64,000 nucleotides of DNA from Marinirhabdus sp963793275. GTDB taxonomy: Bacteria; Bacteroidota; Bacteroidia; Flavobacteriales; Flavobacteriaceae. Made by a program: the position numbers and the translations under genes. The stretch is taken from assembly GCA_963793275.1 (NCBI GenBank), contig CAWBZL010000003.1, positions 1,611,456 to 1,675,455 on the forward strand, written 5' to 3'. The notes below the pieces were generated by a model that saw nothing but the letters and a program-made list of their open reading frames with translations, did not search any database and had not been told where the DNA came from. Below are positions 30,834 through 39,468 of this stretch, piece by piece (the stretch's first letter is position 1; every line of letters begins with the position of its first letter).

Positions 30834-31183
30834 TGCTACCCTGGCACCAATACGTATTAGGACTTATTTTTATAGTTGCAGGCGCGTTTCATTTTCAGAA
30901 GCCTAAAATGTACATTCGTATCATTCCGCCATATTTGCCTTCTCCCAGTACCCTGGTTGTAATAAGCGGAATTACCGAAATGATCTCAGGGTTTTTGCTT
31001 ATTAACTCAGAATCACAATCCATTGGTGCCTGGGCAATCATTGCACAACTTGTGGCTTTTATTCCGGTGCATATATACATGCTTCAAAACGAGAGAGCGG
31101 CAATGAAACTTCCAAAATGGGTACTTATACTTCGGGTGCCTTTACAATTTGGGTTAATGTATTGGGCGTATTTATACACCTAA
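30833..31183 (+). CDS. DoxX-like membrane protein
   Basis: 116 residues with four predicted membrane helices, including HQYVLGLIFIVAGAFHFQKP and the conserved SGITEMISGFLLI of the DoxX/DUF4345-like group. The AGxxHF and xxExxxG features fit DoxX family proteins, whose biochemical role is poorly defined (links to quinol oxidation and sulfur redox in some species). It is coupled to the small lipoprotein gene and followed two bases later by alkB. It is an inner-membrane protein. Confidence 0.75.
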   Translation: MLPWHQYVLGLIFIVAGAFHFQKPKMYIRIIPPYLPSPSTLVVISGITEMISGFLLINSESQSIGAWAIIAQLVAFIPVHIYMLQNERAAMKLPKWVLILRVPLQFGLMYWAYLYT

Positions 31184-31184
31184 C

Positions 31185-31796
31185 ATGGATCTATTTTCTT
31201 CAGATAAATTTCAGCAAATACAGCACCTGGAATTACCGGATGCAGACATTACGTATTTCCCAAACTTTATTGCTACTGAAAAAGCTTCAGATTATTTTGA
31301 AACATTTCAGCAAAACATTCTCTGGAAACAGGACGATATAAAAGTGTTCGGAAAAATCTACAAGCAACCCAGACTAACAGCACTCTATGGTGAAAAGGAT
31401 AAAAGCTATAGCTATTCAAATATTACCATGCATCCTACCCCTTTTACAGAGGAACTTTTAGAAATAAAGCGCAAAATTGAAGAAAATTGTAATGCAAAAT
31501 TTAATATTGTGTTGCTAAACCTATACCGCGATGGTAGTGATAGCAACGGTTGGCATAGTGACGACGAGAAAGAACTGGGAAAAAACCCGGTAATAGCTTC
31601 GGTGAGTCTGGGGGCGAAAAGGAAATTCCAATTAAGGAACAAAAGGGATAAAACATTGCGATGTTCTATTGAATTAACTCACGGAAGCTTATTACTTATG
31701 AAAGGACCTACGCAACACTTTTGGCACCACCAGGTACCTAAAACCAAAAAAGGTATGTTGCCGCGTATTAATCTCACCTTTCGGGTTATACACTAA
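31185..31796 (+). CDS. AlkB-family 2-oxoglutarate/Fe(II) dioxygenase
   Basis: 203 residues. The iron ligands are in GWHSDDEKELG (HxD) and FWHHQVPKT (distal His), the 2-oxoglutarate-binding arginines in RINLTFRVI, and ALYGEKDKSYSYSN and LLNLYRDGSDSN are typical of ALKBH2/3-like proteins. It should oxidatively demethylate alkylated bases such as 1-methyladenine and 3-methylcytosine in DNA or RNA. It forms a tight run with the DoxX-like and small lipoprotein genes, but a functional link is not evident. Length is normal for the family (about 200). Confidence 0.92.
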   Translation: MDLFSSDKFQQIQHLELPDADITYFPNFIATEKASDYFETFQQNILWKQDDIKVFGKIYKQPRLTALYGEKDKSYSYSNITMHPTPFTEELLEIKRKIEENCNAKFNIVLLNLYRDGSDSNGWHSDDEKELGKNPVIASVSLGAKRKFQLRNKRDKTLRCSIELTHGSLLLMKGPTQHFWHHQVPKTKKGMLPRINLTFRVIH

Positions 31797-31881
31797 GTTT
31801 AGGTATGTGCGGTTTTTTTAATTATAAACGATTAAGAACGCTTGAGGTATATTTTGAATCTTTAAATTTGTGCATATAGTT

Positions 31882-31889
31882 TATCTTTG
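31882..31889 (+). promoter_or_regulatory. -7 element (TATCTTTG) before the TIGR03643 gene
   Basis: An exact TAnnTTTG match with TTTG about 25 nt upstream. It predicts a leader of about 115 nt before the ATG at 32010. Confidence 0.4.
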
Positions 31890-32009
31890 TATAACATAAG
31901 TAGGTATTCTCATCGATAAGGGAGTGCAAAAGTAACTGGTAATAGTTGGTTTTTCTATATTAATGAACTCGTAACCACTTGATATATGTGTTTTCGACAT
32001 AACACATTC

Positions 32010-32315
32010 ATGAATCGACCAAAAACATCCTCTATGGAAAGAAATTTTACAGAAAGAGAACTGGACAGAATCATAGAGATGGCATGGGAGGACAGAACGC
32101 CTTTTGAAGCCATTACATTTCAGTTTCAGCTATCTGAACAAGAAGTGATTGAAGTAATGCGCCGGGAGATGAAACCCTCAAGTTTCAGAATGTGGAGAAA
32201 ACGAGTACAAGGCAGAAATACCAAACACGCAAAATTAAGAGATCCGGAGATGGATAGGTTTAAAAGCAGCCGCCAAAAACAAATTACACACAATAATATC
32301 TCTAAAAGAAAATAA
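32010..32315 (+). CDS. TIGR03643/DUF2805 family protein
   Basis: The frame opens at 31986, but MNRPKTSSMERNFTERELD starting at 32010 (or the Met at 32034) is the better beginning. The core LDRIIEMAWEDRTPFEAITF and FQLSEQEVIEVMRREMKPSS, then FRMWRKRVQGR, is the family signature: a short helical protein of about 80-100 residues. It looks like a helix-turn-helix, and the basic C-terminus would suit nucleic-acid binding, but no function is established. It ends one base before the convergent S1/P1 nuclease gene. Confidence 0.82.
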   Translation: MNRPKTSSMERNFTERELDRIIEMAWEDRTPFEAITFQFQLSEQEVIEVMRREMKPSSFRMWRKRVQGRNTKHAKLRDPEMDRFKSSRQKQITHNNISKRK

Positions 32316-33095
32316 TTATCCGAAGATATCATTAAGTAGAACTGCCAGGCGAATCCCTCCCCTTTGCAGTTGCGAACGCACAACATTTACATAATCATAC
32401 ATATAGCGATAGCCTAATGTATCGCCTATTTCGGTGGTAGCATACACTTCCCTGCACAATGCTCGACTCTCATACATCCAGTCTTTCACGGAGCCACCCT
32501 GTATCGATTGTAGCTGAAACTTTGAAAGTTCATCTGCATTGGTAGCGAGTTCAGAATACGACATTTCATAACTATCCAGCATTTTAGAATCCCAGACCGT
32601 ATGGAGATTGGTTCCATCGTTAAACCATCGTACCTGAAAGTCGTTTCCCCCTTTATCTTCTGCAACACCCACGTGTAATGGCTGGTGCAAATCGCCTATA
32701 AAGTGAACCAACATTTTTAAATGAAAAATTTTAGCTTCTTTCGTAGATATTTCATCTTTTAATACTGAAATACAGGTGTTAATAGCAACGTACAAATCAC
32801 CTTTTTCATTTTTTTCTGAAGTTTCATACGTACCATCAAAAGGAAAATTCACATAATGCCAGGGGCCGTACTCTCTGTAGGCAGGATCGCTTTTTATATC
32901 GTCCCCATGGTTTGAAACCAGCGCTAATGATGCTCCATTCAGTAACTTTTCGATAGCTTTTTTTGCTCTTTTTGAAAGATATTGTTCAGCAATTTCACCC
33001 GTGGCTCTATGACCAGTCTTTCCCCAATCTTCAGCCGCTGTGGCAACCTGAATGCTCACTAATAAAAATAAAACTGTACTAAAAAAACGTATCAT
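32316..33095 (-). CDS. S1/P1 family zinc-dependent nuclease
   Basis: 259 residues with a signal peptide (MIRFFSTVLFLLVSIQVATA). Zinc ligands are visible in DWGKTGHRATGEIA (His), VSNHGDDIK (Asp region), GPWHYVNFPFDG (His), HFIGDLHQPLHVG (His, Asp, His) and NLHTVWDSKML (His, Asp). These enzymes degrade single-stranded DNA and RNA outside the cytoplasm, probably for nucleotide or phosphate scavenging. Fungal P1 uses its mature N-terminal Trp as a ligand; here a likely cleavage leaves one to three residues before that Trp. There is no T9SS tail, so a periplasmic location is expected. Confidence 0.9.
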   Translation of the reverse strand: MIRFFSTVLFLLVSIQVATAAEDWGKTGHRATGEIAEQYLSKRAKKAIEKLLNGASLALVSNHGDDIKSDPAYREYGPWHYVNFPFDGTYETSEKNEKGDLYVAINTCISVLKDEISTKEAKIFHLKMLVHFIGDLHQPLHVGVAEDKGGNDFQVRWFNDGTNLHTVWDSKMLDSYEMSYSELATNADELSKFQLQSIQGGSVKDWMYESRALCREVYATTEIGDTLGYRYMYDYVNVVRSQLQRGGIRLAVLLNDIFG

Positions 33096-33151
33096 CGTAA
33101 TGTATTTGTTACAAATATACCACTCCTGTTTTGAAGGTATTGTTAAATTAA

Positions 33152-33184
33152 TTTGGAAAATTCAGATTAAAAAACCTATATTTG
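33152..33184 (+). promoter_or_regulatory. Promoter TTTG-N21-TATATTTG for the SPFH gene
   Basis: TTTG at 33152-33155 and TATATTTG at 33177-33184 fit the Flavobacterium consensus with the same 21-nt spacer as the 1778-1810 promoter. Confidence 0.6.
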
Positions 33185-33216
33185 TTTAATATCAATTTAA
33201 TATCAATTTAAATCAA
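33185..33216 (+). repeat. Short tandem repeat in the 5' leader of the SPFH gene
   Basis: TTTAATATCAA occurs twice head to tail, followed by the variant TTTAAATCAA. It lies directly between the -7 element and the ATG at 33222, where copy number would alter leader length. Confidence 0.6.
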
Positions 33217-33221
33217 TCATT

Positions 33222-34082
33222 ATGTCGAACGAAAAAATTTCATCTCCACCAAGCGGCTATCTTATGCTGTTTGTATTCTTGCTTCTATTTGTAGGCGGTA
33301 TCGCCGGCATTTTTACGCTCCGCTCTCCCTGGTTTGGCTTTCTTATTTTACTTTCCTTGTTTCTTCTACCTGGTTTTGTACTTGTAAATCCGAATGGATC
33401 CAGAGTTTTATTACTCTTCGGAAAATATATTGGCACCATAAAAGAGAATGGCTTGTTTTGGGTGAATCCGTTTTACGCTAAGCAGAAGATTTCCTTGCGT
33501 GCCAGAAACTTCGACAGTGAGCGCCTAAAAGTAAATGACAAATTGGGAAACCCAATTATTATTAGTACTATCCTGGTTTGGCGCGTACGCGACACTCATA
33601 AAGCAGCCTATGATGTAGATAATTACGAAAACTTTGTACGCATCCAAACCGATGCTGCTGTGCGTGAACTAGCAAGCAAATATCCGTACGATAATTTTGC
33701 AGACGAAGGCACCGACGAAGACATTACCCTACGCTCCAGTATGAGTGAAGTGAACGTAGCTCTGGAAAAAGAATTGGAAGATAGACTGGACATTGCGGGT
33801 ATAGAGGTACTGGAATCCAGAATTGGATACCTGGCTTACGCCAACGAAATTGCGAGTGCTATGCTACGTAGACAACAAGCAACTGCCATTGTAGCTGCAC
33901 GACATAAAATTGTGGAAGGCGCCGTAAGTATGGTAGAAATGGCATTGGCAGAACTTAGCCGAAAAGAAATAATCACTCTGGACGAAGAACGAAAAGCTGC
34001 CATGGTAAGTAACTTAATGGTGATACTTTGCAGCGATAAAGACGCTTCACCCGTTATTAATGCTGGGACATTAAATACTTAA
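33222..34082 (+). CDS. SPFH/band 7 domain protein
   Basis: 286 residues. Two membrane segments occupy roughly residues 12-55 (YLMLFVFLLLFVGGIAGIF and FGFLILLSLFLLPGFVLV), followed by the SPFH core: VNPNGSRVLLLFGKYIGTIK, GLFWVNPFYAKQKISLRARN and IISTILVWRVRDTHKAAYDV. The C-terminal part is a long helix rich in Ala and Glu. Such proteins form membrane-associated oligomeric scaffolds that organise microdomains or regulate proteases. It heads a rightward run of four genes with minimal spacing. The family is clear; its client is unknown. Confidence 0.88.
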   Translation: MSNEKISSPPSGYLMLFVFLLLFVGGIAGIFTLRSPWFGFLILLSLFLLPGFVLVNPNGSRVLLLFGKYIGTIKENGLFWVNPFYAKQKISLRARNFDSERLKVNDKLGNPIIISTILVWRVRDTHKAAYDVDNYENFVRIQTDAAVRELASKYPYDNFADEGTDEDITLRSSMSEVNVALEKELEDRLDIAGIEVLESRIGYLAYANEIASAMLRRQQATAIVAARHKIVEGAVSMVEMALAELSRKEIITLDEERKAAMVSNLMVILCSDKDASPVINAGTLNT

Positions 34083-34092
34083 AATACATATT

Positions 34093-34260
34093 ATGAAAGA
34101 ATATAAAGTTTTACAATCAACTTTTAACTGGACCGAAAACGCTAAGAAATTTGAAGAGTTACTGAATAGCTATGCAAGAGAGGGTTGGGTTGTAAAGGAC
34201 ATAGAATTAATAGGTGGCGCCGGCTCTAGTTTTATTGCGCTTCTTGAAAAAAACAAATAA
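34093..34260 (+). CDS. Small DUF4177-like protein
   Basis: A 55-residue frame. The pattern MKEYKVLQSTFNW, then FEELLNSYAREGWVVKDIE and FIALLEK, matches the DUF4177 fold: two strands, a helix with REGW, two strands. It sits 10 bp after the SPFH gene, and its TAA shares a base with the next ATG (34260), so it is translated as part of the operon. Function is unknown. DUF4177 proteins often lie beside SPFH or membrane proteins. Confidence 0.75.
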   Translation: MKEYKVLQSTFNWTENAKKFEELLNSYAREGWVVKDIELIGGAGSSFIALLEKNK

Positions 34261-34772
34261 TGAGGATCTTCACTGAAATTCAAAAATTCAACCAATGGTG
34301 GGTATTAGCACTCATTTACGGATTATTTTTAGTTTCATTTTTAGGATTTGTCAAGGGGCTGAGCTTAATTTCAGAAGGAAATATGTCAGAATTTTTTACT
34401 AAAATTTTTCCGCCATTTATAATACTCGCTGTAATTTCTGTACTTTTTTTTATTCTGAAATTAAAAACCAGAATTGACGAAAAAGGAATTCACTACGGAT
34501 TTTGGCCATTTCAACAAAAATTGAGATTGGCATCCTGGCGCGAGATTGAAAAGGCTTCCGTTAGAAAATACAAACCACTACTTGAGTTTGGTGGATGGGG
34601 ATATAAATATTCAATGAAGGGAAATGGTAAAGTTTATAACGTAAAAGGCAATATGGGCATACAGATTGTGTTTAAAGACAATACGAGAACTTTAATTGGC
34701 ACTCAAAAAGCCGAAGCTGCTCAACAAGTAATTGATTATTATATTTCAAAAAAAGATACCTATGAAAACTAA
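34260..34772 (+). CDS. Membrane protein with PH-like domain, unknown function
   Basis: 170 residues with two membrane helices (about 14-38 and 54-76), followed by a beta-rich segment: TRIDEKGIHYGFWPFQQKLR, SWREIEKASVRKY and IQIVFKDNTRTLIGTQKAEA. That pattern resembles bacterial PH-like (bPH) domains, which end in a helix such as AAQQVIDYYISKK. It overlaps the preceding small gene by one base and the next hydrolase gene by 11 bases, so the four genes form one translation-coupled unit. Function is unknown. Confidence 0.68.
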   Translation: MRIFTEIQKFNQWWVLALIYGLFLVSFLGFVKGLSLISEGNMSEFFTKIFPPFIILAVISVLFFILKLKTRIDEKGIHYGFWPFQQKLRLASWREIEKASVRKYKPLLEFGGWGYKYSMKGNGKVYNVKGNMGIQIVFKDNTRTLIGTQKAEAAQQVIDYYISKKDTYEN

Positions 34773-35703
34773 ATTGCTCCTATTTTTTATTGCCCTTAGC
34801 ACTACCTTATTTGCGCAGGATGAGGCTATGCCTATGCAAAAAGATATTTCTGTAAGCCCTTTTATCGACGGCACTATCTTAACCCCAAAAACTAAAACCA
34901 AATCTCCTCTGGTGATTTTAATTGCAGGTTCAGGTCCGACAGACCGAAATGGAAATCAGCAAATGATGAGCAATAACCACTTAAAGTTTGTTGCTGAAGG
35001 ATTGTATAAAGAAGGTATTGCGACCTTTAGATACGATAAACGCATTATAAAACAAATGAAGGATAGAACCATAAACGAAGAGAGCATTCGTTTTGATGAT
35101 TTTATTAAGGATGCCAGAGATATTGTTGCCTATTTTAAGCGGTCCGATGCCTTTTCGAAAATAATCATACTTGGGCATAGCCAGGGATCTACCGTTGGGA
35201 TGATCGCTGCACAAGAGGAGGGTGTAAACGGATATATTTCGGTAGCAGGACCAGGAAGAAGCATAGACCAGGTAATTGTAGAGCAACTCTCTAAACAAGC
35301 GCCAGGACTTAAAGAAAACGCAAGAAACGCTTTTGACGAATTAGCAGCCAACGGAAGCACGCAGAATTATAGTGAAGGCCTGGCGTCTATTTTTCGCCCA
35401 AGCATACAACCTTTTATTAGAAGCTGGATGCAGTACGATCCTGTGGTTGAAATAAAAAAACTGGACATTCCCGTTTTACTGGTTGCAGGAGATAAAGATT
35501 TACAGGTATTACCTTCTGAAGGAGAAGTATTAAAAGCGGCAAAACCGGATGCTACGTACACCATTATTCGGAATATGAATCATATTTTAAAAGAATTGAA
35601 AACAAATGATGATGATCTGGTAAATCAAAAATCATACAATGAGCCTAAACGTCCGGTAATTCCAGCGCTCGTTGAAGCCATAACAGCATTTGTAAAACAG
35701 TAA
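34762..35703 (+). CDS. Secreted alpha/beta hydrolase
   Basis: I choose ATG at 34762 because it begins the signal peptide MKTKLLLFFIALSTTLFAQ; the frame extends to 34732 without a credible signal. 313 residues. Nucleophile Ser in ILGHSQGSTVGMIA, oxyanion-hole region IAGSGPTDRNGNQ, acid in VAGDKDLQV and His in NMNHILKEL complete the hydrolase triad. It resembles the serine aminopeptidase/acyl-hydrolase-like periplasmic proteins common in Bacteroidota. The substrate is unknown. It overlaps the PH-like membrane protein gene. Confidence 0.85.
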   Translation: MKTKLLLFFIALSTTLFAQDEAMPMQKDISVSPFIDGTILTPKTKTKSPLVILIAGSGPTDRNGNQQMMSNNHLKFVAEGLYKEGIATFRYDKRIIKQMKDRTINEESIRFDDFIKDARDIVAYFKRSDAFSKIIILGHSQGSTVGMIAAQEEGVNGYISVAGPGRSIDQVIVEQLSKQAPGLKENARNAFDELAANGSTQNYSEGLASIFRPSIQPFIRSWMQYDPVVEIKKLDIPVLLVAGDKDLQVLPSEGEVLKAAKPDATYTIIRNMNHILKELKTNDDDLVNQKSYNEPKRPVIPALVEAITAFVKQ

Positions 35704-35723
35704 TCCAAAAAAAGACATCTTTC

Positions 35724-35879
35724 ATGTCCAAAAAGAAAGCATTCGCACTTCGCGTAAATGAAAATACTATGAAATCTATTGAGAAATGGGCTGCAGACGA
35801 ATTTCGCAGCACCAATGGCCAGATTGAATGGATGCTTCACGAAATGCTGAAAGAAGCAAACCGGTTGCCAAAAAAATAG
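35724..35879 (+). CDS. Arc-type ribbon-helix-helix protein
   Basis: A 51-residue frame: MSKKKAFALRVNENTMKSIE, followed by a helix EKWAADEFRSTNGQIEWMLH and a basic tail. The short beta strand FALRV and two helices are the ribbon-helix-helix pattern of Arc-family DNA-binding proteins. It begins 20 bp after the hydrolase and precedes the DUF819 gene. In my recollection such RHH proteins often accompany DUF819 transporters in Flavobacteriaceae, so local regulation is plausible but unproven. Confidence 0.68.
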   Translation: MSKKKAFALRVNENTMKSIEKWAADEFRSTNGQIEWMLHEMLKEANRLPKK

Positions 35880-36003
35880 GTAGTACCTTATGGGTTGTCG
35901 GGGCCAGTATAAACACAACTAAAAGCCAGGCGCGCTTTCAACTATTAATATAAATTTTTAATTTTTAAAATAGAAGATGTATTTTGCAGGAAACAAAACC
36001 ACC

Positions 36004-37341
36004 ATGCAAGATCCTACCGCCGAAATCATTAAAGACACAACGCCATTTTTAACCAACGACACCATAGTATTTGGACTATTAATGGTAGCGTTGGCACTTA
36101 TTTTTTATACATCTCATAAAAAAGAAGGTTTTTGGTTTAAATTCTACAAAATTGTTCCGGCGCTGTTTATGGCATATTTAATTCCCGCTATTTTTACTTC
36201 GGTGGGGCTTATTGCTCCGGAGTGGACAACGGTACAGGAAAGTGGCGAAATTGTAGAGGGAAGTACCAGTTTATATTATATGGCAAGTCGGTATCTGTTA
36301 CCCGCTGCATTGGTGTTAATGACTCTTAGTATGGACTTAAAAGCCGTATTTAACTTAGGGCCAAAAGCGCTTATGATGTTTTTTACGGGTACCGTTGGAA
36401 TTATTCTGGGCGGTCCTATTGCTGTGATGGTGATAGGATTAATTTCTCCGGAAACCGTTGGTGGCGCTGGTGCAGATGCTGTATGGAGAGGCCTTTCCAC
36501 CCTTGCCGGGAGTTGGATTGGTGGTGGCGCAAACCAGGCAGCAATGCTGGAAATTTATGAGTTTAACCCAAGCCAGTACGGTCAAATGGTGTTTGTGGAT
36601 ATTGTGGTTGCCAATGTTTGGATGGCTATTTTATTAATAGGAATTGGAAAAGCAGCAAAAATTGACAAGTGGTTAAAGGCAGATACTTCAGCAATTGAAA
36701 GATTAAAGGAGAAGGTGGAGAATTATTCTTCAAAAGTAACCAGAAATCCTACGCTTACAGATTATATGGTTTTAGCCGGAATTGCCTTTGGGACCGTGAG
36801 TTTTGCTCATTTTGGAGCTGGCTACTTAAGCGCAGCATTTGAAGGTTTTGTGACAGGATTAGCCCCTGGAATTGCCCGAAACTCGCTTACATTCTTAAAT
36901 TCCAGCTTCTTTTGGATGGTTTCAATCACTACTATAATCGGGATAATTTTATCCTATACAAAAGCTAAAAACTATGAAGGGGCGGGTGCCAGTAAAATAG
37001 GAAGTATTTTTATATATATTCTCGTAGCCAGTATAGGAATGAAGATTGACATTATGCAAATTTTTGATAATCCGTGGCTACTATCAGTTGGATTTGTCTG
37101 GATGGCCATCCACGCCGGACTACTTATTCTGGTCGCAAAAATGATACGAGCGCCCTATTTCTTTCTGGCGGTTGGAAGCCAGGCAAACGTAGGAGGCGCG
37201 GCCTCTGCTCCTATCGTAGCTTCGGCATTTCATCCTTCCTTAGCTACTGTTGGTGTTTTGTTAGCTGTATTTGGATACGCTGTAGGAACGCTTGGCGCAG
37301 TGCTTTGTACTGTGATGATGCGTTTGGTAGCTGCCGGATAG
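36004..37341 (+). CDS. DUF819 family membrane protein
   Basis: The frame opens at 35977, but MQDPTAEIIKDTTPFLTND from 36004 is the usual beginning; 445 residues. About ten to twelve membrane helices are visible, with family motifs YLLPAALVLMTLSMDLKAV, GTVGIILGGPIAVMVIG, GSWIGGGANQAAML and GSQANVGGAASAPIVASAFH. The two GG-rich hairpins suggest a transporter of the bile-acid/arsenite (BART)-like type. The substrate is unknown. It lies downstream of the RHH protein gene. Confidence 0.87.
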   Translation: MQDPTAEIIKDTTPFLTNDTIVFGLLMVALALIFYTSHKKEGFWFKFYKIVPALFMAYLIPAIFTSVGLIAPEWTTVQESGEIVEGSTSLYYMASRYLLPAALVLMTLSMDLKAVFNLGPKALMMFFTGTVGIILGGPIAVMVIGLISPETVGGAGADAVWRGLSTLAGSWIGGGANQAAMLEIYEFNPSQYGQMVFVDIVVANVWMAILLIGIGKAAKIDKWLKADTSAIERLKEKVENYSSKVTRNPTLTDYMVLAGIAFGTVSFAHFGAGYLSAAFEGFVTGLAPGIARNSLTFLNSSFFWMVSITTIIGIILSYTKAKNYEGAGASKIGSIFIYILVASIGMKIDIMQIFDNPWLLSVGFVWMAIHAGLLILVAKMIRAPYFFLAVGSQANVGGAASAPIVASAFHPSLATVGVLLAVFGYAVGTLGAVLCTVMMRLVAAG

Positions 37342-37407
37342 AAATGCTACTGAAGAAAGGTAAAGAACTAACTTTTTATTGCCACGAAACCGTTGCTAAG
37401 TAATGCC

Positions 37408-37415
37408 TAATTTTG
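37408..37415 (+). promoter_or_regulatory. -7 element (TAATTTTG) of the DUF4369 lipoprotein gene
   Basis: An exact TAnnTTTG match 36 nt before the ATG at 37444. No clear -33 box. Confidence 0.4.
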
Positions 37416-37443
37416 CATCTTTGCGCTCTTATTTACAAGCCTT

Positions 37444-38145
37444 ATGAAATCCTATTTTTCTGCCATACTACTAGTTTTACTTGTTTTTACCAGTTGCGCC
37501 CCGGAGCACGAAATGAAGCTTACCGGTGCTGTTGACGGACTTAAAAAAGGAACACTTATTCTTCAAAAAATTGAAGATAGCACCCTCGTTTCTGTAGATT
37601 CCATACAAATGACTGGTGATGAAAATTTCTCGTTTTCAGTATCCGTGGCGAGTCCGCAAGTGCATTATTTATATTTACGCTTAAAGAACGGAGATTTGAT
37701 GGATGAGCGCATCCCTTTTTTTGCTGAAGAAGGCGAGCTTACTATTAATACTACGCTGGAAGATTTTGGAACCGAATATACCATTACAGGGTCTAAAAAT
37801 CAGAAAAAACTGGAAGAGTATAAAAAATTAATGCAACGCTACGCCAATAAAAACCTGGATGTGATTTCATTAAAGTTAAAAGCAATGGCCGAAAAAAATG
37901 ATTCGGTATATAATAGATTGCAAAAACAAGAGGAAAGTGTATTACGTAGTAAATATCTTGCTTCAGTAAATTATGCACTGGCCAACAAAGAACTGGAAAT
38001 TGCTCCGTATATTATGGTATACGAAACCGAAGGACTTACTAAAAAATACCTGGATACCGTTTACAATGCATTACCTCAAAACATAAAAAACTCCAAATAC
38101 GGAACCGATCTGGAGTCTTTACTTGCAGCACGAAGTGCAAATTAA
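37444..38145 (+). CDS. DUF4369 domain lipoprotein
   Basis: 233 residues with a lipobox (VFTSC, Cys about residue 19). The region KLTGAVDGLKKGTLILQKIE and VDSIQMTGDENFSFSV is the DUF4369 beta-sandwich that usually precedes a thioredoxin domain. Here the thioredoxin part is absent and the C-terminus is a helical region of about 110 residues, so it is a stand-alone form. Expected in the cell envelope. It converges with the hypothetical gene at 38153 with only 7 bp between. Confidence 0.82.
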   Translation: MKSYFSAILLVLLVFTSCAPEHEMKLTGAVDGLKKGTLILQKIEDSTLVSVDSIQMTGDENFSFSVSVASPQVHYLYLRLKNGDLMDERIPFFAEEGELTINTTLEDFGTEYTITGSKNQKKLEEYKKLMQRYANKNLDVISLKLKAMAEKNDSVYNRLQKQEESVLRSKYLASVNYALANKELEIAPYIMVYETEGLTKKYLDTVYNALPQNIKNSKYGTDLESLLAARSAN

Positions 38146-38152
38146 TAGGTAT

Positions 38153-38425
38153 TTACAGGGCGTTAATCTTATCGATTAATTTTCTGCCACGAGTTTCTAG
38201 CTCCTGGTTTACTTCCTTGTAATGCGTCTTTTTATCTGCTTTTGCAACGCTACGGTCGTTCACTTTAACTATAAGTTCGTCAAAAGTAGTAATTGCTTCT
38301 TCGATAATTGCCTGTGATTTTTTGGTGTCTTTTTCAGGATTGGTAAGTTCCCAAATGGAGACAGCATCTATAATATCGCCTAAAACGTAATTAATATCTC
38401 TTTTTAAATCGCGTACACTTGCCAT
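38153..38425 (-). CDS. Conserved helical protein, unknown function
   Basis: 90 residues, almost entirely helical and charged (RDLKRDINYVLGDIIDAVSI, then EEAITTFDELIVKVNDRS). No signal peptide or membrane segment. It is the last gene of the leftward run idi-queD-peroxiredoxin-manA, 68 bp after manA. I do not recognise a named family; it looks like a small cytoplasmic protein found in Flavobacteriaceae. Confidence 0.6.
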   Translation of the reverse strand: MASVRDLKRDINYVLGDIIDAVSIWELTNPEKDTKKSQAIIEEAITTFDELIVKVNDRSVAKADKKTHYKEVNQELETRGRKLIDKINAL

Positions 38426-38493
38426 ATTTAATGCCCGATAAGTCGGGTAACTATTTAATTAATATTTTTAATTTGGTGCGAAGGTACGAATTA

Positions 38494-39468
38494 CTAAGGA
38501 ATGTATACTTCTAAAAATGTGGCGTTTTGGGTATTAATTTGGTAGTTTTTAATGCAGGCCGGGATTAGGATGGTTTCGCCTTTTTTTATTGAAATTGCGC
38601 AATTTTTGGTGACAATTTCAGCGGTGCCCTCTGTACACATATAGACTTTACAGCTTCCGATTTCAAAATTCTTAATACTGAAATTCTTTGTTAACAGGAG
38701 CTTGTGTGTTACAAAATAAGGACAAAGAACCAAAAGAACACGACTGTCGGCCTGATCTGTGTAAGAAATCTTCGGAGAATTTGTAGTAAATTGAATGGCA
38801 TCCAATGCTTCTTCGGTATGCAGTTGACGTAGTTTTCCGTCGGTATCCGGACGATCCCAATCATAAATTCTATAGGTAATATCGCTTGTTTGTTGAATTT
38901 CGGCCAGCAAAACACCAGCTCCAATAGCGTGTACTAAGCCAGGTTCAATAAAGTAGCTTTCTTCTTTTTGTGCTGTTTCAGCCTTTAATACTGTTGTGAT
39001 CTTTTTCGCTTCTAAAATTTCAGTATACGAAGCAGAGTCTAATGCTGTATTGAAGCCTAAAATTAACTTTGCCTCTTTTTCAGCTTGTAAAATGTACCAC
39101 ATTTCAGTCTTTCCGAAAGCGTTGTGGCGTTGCTTTGCCAACGCATCGTTAGGATGCAATTGTACCGAAAGATCCTGAGCAGCATCTATAAATTTAAATA
39201 ACAAAGGAAACTGATTACCAAATTTTTTATACACCCGCTCCCCTACTATTTCTGTTGTATACAATTGAATAAGTTGTGTTATTTCCTTTCCTTGTAACGC
39301 TCCGTTTGCAACCTTTGAAATAGTGCCTTCTACGCCAGAAATCTCCCAACTTTCCCCAATAGTTCCCTTGCCTTTTTTATGAAGAATTGTTTGTAGTTTA
39401 GTGCCCCCCCAAACTTTTTCTTTGAGCTCCGGAACAAATTGTAATGGATATAAAGTTGGTTTATCCAT
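38494..39468 (-). CDS. manA: Mannose-6-phosphate isomerase, class I
   Basis: 324 residues of the cupin-type phosphomannose isomerase: VWGGTKLQTILHKKG and GESWEISGVEG at the N-terminus, zinc ligands in SVQLHPNDALAKQ and GKTEMWYIL, and the later VHAIGAGVLLAEIQQTSDIT and RIYDWDR. It interconverts mannose-6-phosphate and fructose-6-phosphate, feeding GDP-sugar and glycan synthesis. It is the compact Bacteroidota form, shorter than E. coli ManA (391). It overlaps the peroxiredoxin gene by 8 bp. Confidence 0.92.
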   Translation of the reverse strand: MDKPTLYPLQFVPELKEKVWGGTKLQTILHKKGKGTIGESWEISGVEGTISKVANGALQGKEITQLIQLYTTEIVGERVYKKFGNQFPLLFKFIDAAQDLSVQLHPNDALAKQRHNAFGKTEMWYILQAEKEAKLILGFNTALDSASYTEILEAKKITTVLKAETAQKEESYFIEPGLVHAIGAGVLLAEIQQTSDITYRIYDWDRPDTDGKLRQLHTEEALDAIQFTTNSPKISYTDQADSRVLLVLCPYFVTHKLLLTKNFSIKNFEIGSCKVYMCTEGTAEIVTKNCAISIKKGETILIPACIKNYQINTQNATFLEVYIP

